DNA of 14,650 nucleotides, from the NCBI GenBank assembly GCA_040900105.1, contig JBBDZP010000052.1, forward strand, positions 1-14,650, read 5' to 3'. Each line of letters begins with the position of its first letter. Positions within the stretch are counted from its first letter, which is position 1. This document shows positions 5,841 through 11,165 of this stretch, one piece after another. Below the pieces are notes generated by a model. The model was not told where the DNA came from and ran no database searches. It saw only the letters and a list, made by a program, of their open reading frames with translations. The position numbers were made by a program, and so were the translations under genes. The stretch is from JACPDD01 sp040900105 (lineage in GTDB: Bacteria; Patescibacteriota; Microgenomatia; Levybacterales; UBA12049).

Positions 5841-6539
5841 ATGCCCGCAAAAAACATCATTAAAATATATGTTGAGGACGGCTATTATCATGTTTATAAC
5901 CGAGGCGTTGAAAAAAGAATAATATTTAAGGATGACCAAGATTATAAAGTATTTCTCGACTATCTAAAAATTTATCTCCAGCCTCCACAACCTCTTTTAA
6001 CCAGGACGGAATCTATTGGCGATACGGTCTTTACTGCCCCACGAAGGCCTCTTAATAATTTCCATAATGAAATAGAATTGATAGCATATTGCCTTATGCC
6101 AAATCACTTTCACCTTCTACTAAAACAAAGGTCACAAAGAGCTCTTGAAAGTTTCATGCGGTCGCTTCTTACCAAATACTCCACTTACTTTAATAAAAGA
6201 TACAAGAGAGTTGGCTCTCTATTTCAAAGCACATACAAAGCGGCCTTAGTTGATAACGACAACTACCTTCTCCATCTTTCTCGGTACATTCACCTTAACC
6301 CTGTAAAGGGTACTCCCTTACATATCTTGCATATGGCTTACTCAAGTTATGGAGACTACATTGGAAAAAGAGATACAAAATGGATAAAAAAGGAAAACAT
6401 ACTGTCATTCTTCAATGATACTAAAAAGACTGGCTTAGTAAACTTGCTCTCCTATCAGAGCTTTGTTGAAAAATATTCGTCAGATTCGAAAGAAACACTT
6501 GGGAGATTAACTCTTGAAGATGACGAAGAGGACCTGTAA
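5841..6539 (+). CDS. REP-associated tyrosine transposase (RAYT, Y1_Tnp family)
   Basis: The 232-residue protein is an IS200/IS605-type HUH nuclease of the REP-associated branch. It shows YYHVYNRGVEKRIIF near the N-terminus and the metal-binding HUH motif in CLMPNHFHLLLK (His89, His91). Tyr113 and Tyr116 are candidates for the catalytic tyrosine. The family signature follows: RVGSLFQ, then LSRYIHLNPVK (148-156). RAYTs nick single-stranded hairpin (REP) DNA and are thought to spread REP elements. Palindromes lie 32 bases before the start and across the stop codon, and a third sits in the reading frame at residues 155-161. After NPVK, where relatives usually continue AGLV, this protein reads GTPLHILHM, and that tract is written by the palindrome. 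The acidic C-terminus ends LEDDEEDL. Confidence 0.9.
   Translation: MPAKNIIKIYVEDGYYHVYNRGVEKRIIFKDDQDYKVFLDYLKIYLQPPQPLLTRTESIGDTVFTAPRRPLNNFHNEIELIAYCLMPNHFHLLLKQRSQRALESFMRSLLTKYSTYFNKRYKRVGSLFQSTYKAALVDNDNYLLHLSRYIHLNPVKGTPLHILHMAYSSYGDYIGKRDTKWIKKENILSFFNDTKKTGLVNLLSYQSFVEKYSSDSKETLGRLTLEDDEEDL
6303..6321. repeat. RAYT-type palindrome, copy 3 (inside the transposase gene)
   Basis: GTAAAGGG-TAC-TCCCTTAC, again preceded by CCT and followed by AT as in copies 2 and 4. The stem pairs at 6 of 8 positions plus one G-T wobble. It encodes the end of the conserved NPVK motif and the following GTPL. Confidence 0.65.
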
Positions 6540-6554
6540 AGGAGTATCCTTTAC
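6536..6554. repeat. RAYT-type palindrome, copy 4 (supplies the transposase stop)
   Basis: GTAAAGGA-GTA-TCCTTTAC, a perfect 8-bp stem with CCT in front. Its bases 2-4 (TAA, 6537-6539) are the stop codon of the RAYT gene. It is identical to the solitary copy at 2930-2948. It also lies at the 3' end of the convergent LysM-M23 gene and may act as a hairpin between the two. Confidence 0.9.
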
Positions 6555-6561
6555 ATCCTTT

Positions 6562-7722
6562 CTATTGAAGGTAGGAGAAGGGGTTTAGAAGCACGCCGTC
6601 CCGCAGGATCTCAAAATGAAGATGAGCTCCGGTTGTTCTACCTGTTAAGCCTATCCACCCGATCACGGTCTGGCCTGCAACAACTTTATCCCCGGGGCTT
6701 ACATTTACTCCGGACATGTGAGCATAGTGAGATGTATAACCGTTGTCTCCTGCGATATAAACATTATTTCCGTATCCTCCGTCCCAGGTACCAACGTTTA
6801 CAATTGACACTGTTCCGCTTTGAGCGGCCACGATTGGTGCTCCATATGAACCCAGGATATCAAGTGCCATATGGTACCATGCAGGCCCCTGGCTTACTAC
6901 GCCTCTAAATGGCCAGGTAAATCCGCCGGATGTGATAGTGACAGGGCCCGAAGCGATAAATTGCTGACGCCTTATGAACGGCTGCTCTTCAGGCTTAATA
7001 CCGTCAGGCACAACGAGAATTTGCCCTTCAACTAAAGAAAAGGTCTCAGGATTTGCAAATTCGTTAAACGGAAAGTCAACGATTTTTTGGGCATCGGTGT
7101 CATATTTTTTGGCTATAGAGTATACGGTATCTCCCTTTGAAACCTTGTGCGACATACCGGAAACGGGAAGAATTTCAAGAGTGTCCCCTACTGCAATATC
7201 ATCACTACTTAAGCTATTCTCCCATTTTATGGTATCCCCCGAGATTCCAAACTTCTGAGCGATTGTAGAAATAGTATCCCCACGGGCAACCGTATATATG
7301 ATTGTCTCGTCTCTGGGTTTTTGGGAGATGTCTGTCTGGAATACATTATCTCCTACAATTATTGATTGGTTAGGAGCAGGGGAATCTATCTCTTTTGAAG
7401 AGGCCGAAGAAGAAAAAACCGGATAAGTGCTAGCCAGAAATGGGGCAGAGATAACACCAACTATTAGAACTCCAATGACCGCAAGATGCAAAAAAGGCCG
7501 GTTATAACGGCCTCTTTTTACCATAAATAGCCTTACTAAAACGTTCTTATTCTTCTCAAAAAATACAGAATAAAGTATGATCTTTTTTCTAAGATATGAG
7601 GCAAAAAAGTTTAAAAAAGAAGAGAATTCCGAGCTTATGGCCTTCCCGCCTGCAATGCTTGACGCGTAACGTCTGCGGGCAGGCAAAAAACGCATGATAA
7701 AAACAAGGACACGTTTTTGCAT
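6562..7722 (-). CDS. LysM-LysM-M23 membrane-anchored murein hydrolase
   Basis: Numbered from the ATG at 7722, the protein has 386 residues. One membrane helix lies at about 77-97. Two LysM peptidoglycan-binding domains follow: about 141-186 (IYTVARGDTISTIAQKFGIS) and about 191-240 (HKVSKGDTVYSIAKKY). A C-terminal M23 metallopeptidase domain spans about 269-385. Zinc ligands and catalytic residues are intact: His284 and Asp288 (HMALD), His335 (HYAHMS), and His367 and His369 (HLHFE). M23 enzymes cut peptide cross-links in the wall, here outside the membrane. The frame is open upstream to 7815, but that part is translated heptad array, and TATACT sits just upstream of this ATG. Residues about 14-26 (PARRRYASSIAGG) come from a dispersed repeat inserted in frame. 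Confidence 0.85.
   Translation of the reverse strand: MQKRVLVFIMRFLPARRRYASSIAGGKAISSEFSSFLNFFASYLRKKIILYSVFFEKNKNVLVRLFMVKRGRYNRPFLHLAVIGVLIVGVISAPFLASTYPVFSSSASSKEIDSPAPNQSIIVGDNVFQTDISQKPRDETIIYTVARGDTISTIAQKFGISGDTIKWENSLSSDDIAVGDTLEILPVSGMSHKVSKGDTVYSIAKKYDTDAQKIVDFPFNEFANPETFSLVEGQILVVPDGIKPEEQPFIRRQQFIASGPVTITSGGFTWPFRGVVSQGPAWYHMALDILGSYGAPIVAAQSGTVSIVNVGTWDGGYGNNVYIAGDNGYTSHYAHMSGVNVSPGDKVVAGQTVIGWIGLTGRTTGAHLHFEILRDGVLLNPFSYLQ
7645..7684. repeat. 40-bp dispersed repeat, copy A (in-frame in LysM-M23 gene)
   Basis: It starts CCCGCCTGCA and ends GCGGGCAGGC. The CCCGC/GCGGG ends pair, with an inner GACG/CGTC stem. It has the same length and ends as the element at 13704-13743, with 29 of 40 positions identical by eye. 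Read on the minus strand it encodes a basic, Ala/Gly-rich insert before the membrane helix of the hydrolase. Confidence 0.7.
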
Positions 7723-7729
7723 GCCACTT

Positions 7730-7758
7730 AGTATACAGTATATAGTAGACAGTATCCA
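7730..7758 (-). promoter_or_regulatory. promoter of the LysM-M23 gene within the heptad array
   Basis: On the minus strand: TGGATA (7758-7753), a 17-base spacer, then TATACT (7735-7730). Transcription would start near 7724, two bases before the chosen ATG at 7722, again leaderless. Both hexamers are made from units of the 7-base array. Confidence 0.45.
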
Positions 7759-7764
7759 GTATAA
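7730..7764. repeat. 7-bp-period array, AGTATAC type
   Basis: Five units in exact phase: AGTATAC (7730), AGTATAT (7737), AGTAGAC (7744), AGTATCC (7751) and AGTATAA (7758). The array fills the divergent spacer between the LysM-M23 gene and the broken S23-type gene. It uses the same word family as 5294-5335. Confidence 0.85.
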
Positions 7765-7767
7765 AAC

Positions 7768-8133
7768 ATGAAAATAGAAAATTTTACTGACCTCATAGCT
7801 TGGAAAAAGGGACACAAGCTGGTGCTTGATATATACAAGATCACTTCAGTGTTTTAAAGAGCAGAGTCTTATGCTCTTTCAGATCAAATGAAACGAGCTT
7901 CAACTTCAATTACGAGCAATATTGCCGAGGGATTTTCTAGAAAAAGCAGTAAGGAAAAATTGCAGTTTTATTATATTGCACTCGGCTCATCAACAGAACT
8001 TCAAAATCAACTCATAATAGCTAAAGACCTGTATTACCTGAGAAAAGCTAAGTTCGAGGAAATTGACCAGCAAGTAGTTTTGGTTCGGAAATTAATCTTC
8101 GGTCTAATAAGAAGCCTGAAGCTTACGGTTTAG
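7768..8133 (+). pseudogene. four-helix-bundle (S23/IVP-type) protein, interrupted by a stop
   Basis: From the ATG at 7768 the frame reads MKIENFTDLIAWKKGHKLVL, then DIYKITSVF, a TAA at 7855-7857, and RAESYALSDQMKRASTSITS followed by NIAEGFSRKS. This matches the TIGR02436-type four-helix bundle along its whole length of about 120 residues, with the family's DQM-RR-x-x-SI-x-SNIAEG core. One base change (AAA to TAA) would explain the stop, because FKRAE is the expected reading. Restarting at the ATG at 7888 would give 81 residues lacking helix 1. A sequencing error cannot be excluded. An intact but diverged relative lies at 10751-11122. The function of the family is unknown; members also occur as inserts within 23S rRNA genes. 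Confidence 0.75.
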
Positions 8134-8141
8134 CGTTCTGC

Positions 8142-8176
8142 TATATACCATATACAAGATACTATCTACTAATTAG
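8142..8176. repeat. 7-bp-period array
   Basis: Units in exact phase are TATATAC (8142), CATATAC (8149), AAGATAC (8156), TATCTAC (8163) and TAATTAG (8170). The array starts 8 bases after the end of the broken S23-type gene. Confidence 0.7.
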
Positions 8177-8198
8177 GCTTTTTGGAGGCTCTCATTCA

Positions 8199-8265
8199 TG
8201 TCATCCTGAACGCAGTGAAGGATCTTGGGCTACTACTGGGATTCTTCGTTTCACTCAGAATGACA
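8199..8265. repeat. inverted repeat element downstream of rho
   Basis: The left arm (8199-8224, beginning TGTCATCCTGA) pairs with the right arm (8240-8265, ending CAGAATGACA) over 26 bases with several mismatches, mostly wobble-compatible. I recognise this as the widespread TGTCATTCTGAG-type hairpin repeat seen in many bacterial genomes. It lies 7 bases past the rho stop and could act as a 3' hairpin, although no T-tract follows. Confidence 0.75.
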
Positions 8266-8272
8266 AACATTC

Positions 8273-9622
8273 CTAAGCCTTCTGTAAACTTTTGAAGAAC
8301 TCTTCGTTTGTTTCTGTTTTTGAAAGGCGTTCAATTAAAATGCTTGTTCTCTCTTCCGGATTTAGCATATCAAGCATGCGTCTTACCGTTACAATCTTTT
8401 TAAGTTCTTCTTCGGCAATCAAAAGCTCTTCCTGTCTTGTTCCTGAGCGCTCGATGTTTATTGAAGGAAATACTCTTTTATCTGCAAGTTTTCTGTCTAA
8501 ATGAAGCTCCATGTTGCCTGTTCCTTTAAATTCTTCATAAATAAGATCGTCCATTCTGCTTCCTGTTTCAACGAGTGCTGTTCCAATAATAGTAAGCGAG
8601 CCTCCTTCTTGAGCGCTTCTTGCAGCACCAAAAAACTTCTTTGCCGGCCAAAGTGCCGCGGGATCAAATCCACCTGAAAGGGTTCTTCCGGATGGCGCAA
8701 CCGCAAGGTTGTAGGCACGGGCAAGCCTTGTGATTGAGTCCAGAAGTATAACTACATCTATCCCCTGCTCAACCAGTCTCTTGGCGCGGTCTAAGGCAAT
8801 TTCTGCAATTCTTGTCTGATTTTCCGGCGGTTCGTCAAAGTTTGAGCTTACAACATCTCCCTTAACAGACTGGCCAATGTCTGTTACTTCTTCCGGTCTT
8901 TCCCCTATTAAAGCCGCGATTAAGTGGGCTTTTGGGAAGTTCTGAGCAACGGCTGCCGCAATTTCTTTAAGAATTGTTGTTTTTCCTGCCTTAGGAGGCG
9001 AGACAACCATTCCTCTTTGTCCGAATCCAATTGGAGCAAAAAGATCAATGATTCTTGTTGAGATCGGAGTCTTGCCTGTTGCCAGAACTATCTGCTTCTT
9101 TGGGTAGATCGGCGTCAAATCGTCAAAGTAAGGCCTGTTAAGCGAAGTCTCGGCTTCCATCCCGTTCACTTTTTCAACCTTTAAAAGACCAAGGTAGCGT
9201 TCTGTGTCTTTTGGCGGACGGCCCACACCTTCAACAAGATCGCCGGGACGCAGCATAAAGCGTCTTATTTGAGACTGGGAAATATAGACATCTCTTTGCG
9301 AGGGTGTAAACTTTGGTCTTAAAAATCCGTGTCCCTCAGGCTGTATATCTAAAATTCCGGAAACTGCAGTTGTTGGAGCTTCCCTTTGGTAAGGATACTG
9401 CTCGCGAGGAGCCAAAGAGGCAGGAGCTTCTTGTACGGGGGTTTCCTGGAATGGAGCAGCTTCTTCAATTGGTGTTTCTTCCTTTTTCTCCTCCACAGCG
9501 ACAGATTCCTCCCTCTTTTCAGGCTCCGTGCCAAGCTTGTCCGATCCGCTTGCAAGCGAACTCGTCTTGGGCTCCGTTCCTACGATATCGTCGGCAGTTA
9601 ATGTTTTCTTTTTATATGGCAT
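8273..9622 (-). CDS. rho: transcription termination factor Rho
   Basis: This is a ring-shaped RNA-dependent ATPase that ends transcription. Numbered from the ATG at 9622 (449 residues): 1-85 are a low-complexity, Glu/Pro-rich extension (EEKKEETPIEEAAPFQETP); about 88-155 are the cold-shock-like RNA-binding domain (SGILDIQPEGHGFLRP, DVYISQSQIRRF). The ATPase core then has Walker A SPPKAGKTT (208-216), the Q-loop region SVKGDVVSSNFDEP, Walker B VVILLDS (290-296) and the R-loop EFKGTGNMELHLDRKLADKR. All catalytic motifs are intact. The usual N-terminal helical Rho_N domain is not recognisable and is replaced by the acidic extension. The frame also allows a TTG start at 9637, but ATG is preferred. 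The gene appears to be transcribed alone. Confidence 0.95.
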   Translation of the reverse strand: MPYKKKTLTADDIVGTEPKTSSLASGSDKLGTEPEKREESVAVEEKKEETPIEEAAPFQETPVQEAPASLAPREQYPYQREAPTTAVSGILDIQPEGHGFLRPKFTPSQRDVYISQSQIRRFMLRPGDLVEGVGRPPKDTERYLGLLKVEKVNGMEAETSLNRPYFDDLTPIYPKKQIVLATGKTPISTRIIDLFAPIGFGQRGMVVSPPKAGKTTILKEIAAAVAQNFPKAHLIAALIGERPEEVTDIGQSVKGDVVSSNFDEPPENQTRIAEIALDRAKRLVEQGIDVVILLDSITRLARAYNLAVAPSGRTLSGGFDPAALWPAKKFFGAARSAQEGGSLTIIGTALVETGSRMDDLIYEEFKGTGNMELHLDRKLADKRVFPSINIERSGTRQEELLIAEEELKKIVTVRRMLDMLNPEERTSILIERLSKTETNEEFFKSLQKA

Positions 9623-9661
9623 AAACTTCTTGGGCAAATAAATTCAAGGACTTGTACTACT

Positions 9662-9667
9662 ATTATA
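9662..9667 (-). promoter_or_regulatory. -10 element of rho
   Basis: On the minus strand TATAAT lies at 9667-9662, predicting a start near 9655 and a leader of about 33 bases. No convincing -35 is seen 16-18 bases upstream. Confidence 0.4.
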
Positions 9668-9686
9668 TATACTTGCGGGAAAACTT

Positions 9687-9722
9687 CTTTTAGGAAGATC
9701 CCGATTAAATCGGGACTAAAAG
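9687..9722. repeat. two-part hairpin upstream of rho
   Basis: CTTTTAG (9687-9693) pairs with CTAAAAG (9716-9722). Inside, TCCCGAT (9699-9705) pairs with ATCGGGA (9709-9715) around a TAA loop, leaving GAAGA as a one-sided bulge. It lies in the roughly 390-base divergent gap between rho and the DUF11 gene. It looks like a dispersed hairpin repeat and is not placed like a terminator. Confidence 0.7.
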
Positions 9723-9741
9723 CTTATTCATTACACCACAA

Positions 9742-9761
9742 CTATTGACTTTTGTCAATAG
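9742..9761. repeat. 8-bp hairpin
   Basis: CTATTGAC (9742-9749) and GTCAATAG (9754-9761) pair perfectly around a TTTT loop. It is in the rho-DUF11 gap, just before an AT-rich heptad array. Confidence 0.7.
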
Positions 9762-9765
9762 CAAC

Positions 9766-9892
9766 TAATTTTAAATTCTTAATTTTAAATTTTTATTCAA
9801 TTTTTAATGTTTTAAATTTTAAAATTGAGATTTGTCCTGCCTTGCCGGCAAGGCAGGTTAGAAATTAGAAATTTTAAATTAGAAATTATTTT
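9766..9892. repeat. AT-rich 7-bp-period arrays around a central palindrome
   Basis: The left side has ten in-phase units, such as TAATTTT (9766 and 9780) and AAATTCT (9773), running to 9835. The right side has TTAGAAA (9858, 9865 and 9879), TTTTAAA (9872) and TTATTTT (9886). A 22-bp GC-rich palindrome sits exactly between the two. The left side is low in complexity, so its period is less certain than that of the right side. This fills most of the gene-free stretch 9638-10007. Confidence 0.65.
9836..9857. repeat. 22-bp perfect palindrome
   Basis: CCTGCCTTGCC (9836-9846) is followed directly by its reverse complement GGCAAGGCAGG (9847-9857) with no loop. It is very GC-rich in a spacer that is otherwise over 80 percent AT. 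It is probably a mobile REP-like palindrome inserted in a heptad array. Confidence 0.85.
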
Positions 9893-9948
9893 CTCTTACC
9901 CCCTTCTTACCCATATAACTCTTCCTACTCACTAATAAGGTACAAAAT

Positions 9949-9987
9949 AGATACTATTGACATGTCCTATAAGATATGATAGTATCT
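9949..9987 (+). promoter_or_regulatory. promoter of the DUF11 gene within an inverted repeat
   Basis: TTGACA (9957-9962), a 17-base spacer and TAGTAT (9980-9985) form a sigma-70-like promoter. Transcription would start near 9992, 25 bases before the ATG at 10017. AGATACTAT (9949-9957) and ATAGTATCT (9979-9987) are exact reverse complements. The left arm touches the -35 and the right arm covers the -10, so a dimeric repressor could bind there. Confidence 0.5.
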
Positions 9988-10016
9988 GCCAATCGTAAAA
10001 GTACGAAGTGAATCTT

Positions 10017-10706
10017 ATGAAGAAATACATTTTCTCTTTAGCTTTATCTCTATTCCTTTCGGCTCTCGCAGCCGGAACTTCTAATGCTGACATTTCTTGC
10101 CAGCCGATCTATGGTGGCGGACAAAGTTGTGTAACTTCAGCAAATATAGCAATTAATAAAAAAATTCAAAACCCGGCAAATAGCCAGTTTGTTGACAATC
10201 TTGGAACAAATGACACAAAATTCACAGTTGATCAAAATGTTGCTTTCCAGCTTATAGTCACAAATACTGGCAGCAATACCATAGATAGAGTTGTTGTAAA
10301 AGACGTATTCCCTCAATTCGTAAGTTTTGTAGCAGGACCTGGAAATTTTGATGCAAACAGCAAGACTTTAACTTTTGAAGTAAACAGCCTTGCAACCGGT
10401 GAGTCTAGGACATTCACGGTTACAGGAAAAGTTGCCGCAGACTCCGCGCTTATTCAAAACGGAGGAATAGTTTGTGTTGTAAATCAGTCTTCAGCACAGA
10501 TTGTTTCAACCAGTCAAATGAGCCAGGATAATTCTCAGTTTTGTATTCAAAAAGGTGTGCCTATGAAAACAAAGGGTGGACTTCCAGTCCTTCCTGCTCC
10601 CCAAATGAAAACCACACCTCCTACAGGACCTGAAATGGTAGTGCTACCTCTACTTGGCGGAAGCGGAATCTTAGGATACTTCTTAAGAAAGAAATCCAGC
10701 AAGTAA
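10017..10706 (+). CDS. secreted DUF11-domain protein with LPxTG-like C-terminal anchor
   Basis: The 229-residue protein starts MKKYIFSLALSLFLSALAAG, a signal peptide with a likely cut after TSNA. Residues about 45-140 form a DUF11 (conserved repeat) beta-sandwich: FTVDQNVAFQLIVTNTGSNT, VVKDVFPQFVSFV and LATGESRTFTVTGKV. The tail has the layout of a wall-sorting signal, with a TPPTGPE motif, a hydrophobic stretch (MVVLPLLGGSGILGYFL) and a basic end RKKSSK. Four to five Cys may form disulfides. A GTG at 10008 is an alternative start, but the signal peptide fits the ATG at 10017. It is probably displayed on the surface. No sortase gene lies in the window, and the hydrophobic tail alone could anchor it. 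Confidence 0.8.
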   Translation: MKKYIFSLALSLFLSALAAGTSNADISCQPIYGGGQSCVTSANIAINKKIQNPANSQFVDNLGTNDTKFTVDQNVAFQLIVTNTGSNTIDRVVVKDVFPQFVSFVAGPGNFDANSKTLTFEVNSLATGESRTFTVTGKVAADSALIQNGGIVCVVNQSSAQIVSTSQMSQDNSQFCIQKGVPMKTKGGLPVLPAPQMKTTPPTGPEMVVLPLLGGSGILGYFLRKKSSK

Positions 10707-10708
10707 TT

Positions 10709-10743
10709 CCGACTTACGAATTTCTAGTCTCGACTTAATCTCC
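10709..10743. repeat. weak 7-bp-period array
   Basis: CCGACTT (10709) and TCGACTT (10730) are three units apart, with ACGAATT, TCTAGTC and AATCTCC in phase. This is less convincing than the other arrays. It lies in the short spacer between two convergent genes. Confidence 0.4.
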
Positions 10744-10750
10744 GAATTGT

Positions 10751-11122
10751 TTATTTCTTAATAAATTGGGATTGTTCCGTAGTTATAATTGAAGAGGTTA
10801 AAATCTTCTTTATTTGATTCGCCTCATCGATTAAAGAATCTATCTGTGAAATAAAATGGTTTGAATCTTTTATCAATCTTAACCAGTGGATTGATTCTCG
10901 AGCCTCTTTGCGTGAAATCTTTAGTCTATGAATAAAATCTTTTGTACTTAAAGCATCTACCGCTTCTATATAGTTTGCTCCTACAGAGGCTGAAGATCTA
11001 ATTAGCTGACTGCTGTATTCTGTATTATAAGCATTTCTTGGCAATTCTCTTAGAAGACTATTACAATCTTTTGCAAATTTATACATTCGCTCATAAAAAG
11101 CATCCGAATCAAACTTATTCAT
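10751..11122 (-). CDS. four-helix-bundle (S23/IVP-type) protein, intact
   Basis: The 123 residues form four predicted amphipathic helices. Family landmarks are present: FAKDCNSLLRELP in helix 1, SSQLIRSSASVGANYIEAVD (the counterpart of DQM-RR-x-x-SI-x-SNIAEG), then KISRKEARESIHWLRLI, and a last helix with SLIDEANQIKKILTSSI. It lies 38 bases downstream of the VirD4/TraG-like gene on the same strand, so it is probably co-transcribed; that spacer is a heptad array. No Shine-Dalgarno is seen. The molecular function of the family is unknown. It is a distant relative of the broken copy at 7768-8133. Confidence 0.85.
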   Translation of the reverse strand: MNKFDSDAFYERMYKFAKDCNSLLRELPRNAYNTEYSSQLIRSSASVGANYIEAVDALSTKDFIHRLKISRKEARESIHWLRLIKDSNHFISQIDSLIDEANQIKKILTSSIITTEQSQFIKK

Positions 11123-11130
11123 TTAAAATT

Positions 11131-11165
11131 AATTCGCAACTCGCAATTTGCAATTCGAAACTATC
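11131..11165. repeat. 7-bp-period array, AATTCGC type
   Basis: Units in exact phase are AATTCGC (11131), AACTCGC (11138), AATTTGC (11145), AATTCGA (11152) and AACTATC (11159). The array runs into the stop codon of the VirD4/TraG-like gene (11161-11163), as other arrays do at neighbouring gene ends. Confidence 0.8.

Noticed and set aside
7723..7815. 31-residue N-terminal extension of the LysM-M23 protein
   Set aside because: It is translated heptad array with no ribosome binding site. A promoter-like -10 lies inside it, just upstream of the ATG at 7722.
9623..9637. TTG start of rho, five residues earlier
   Set aside because: An ATG five codons later is the simpler start. The alternative cannot be excluded.
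1874..11165. CRISPR array as an explanation of the short repeats
   Set aside because: Units are 7 bases, degenerate and directly adjacent, with no unique spacers, and no cas gene is present.
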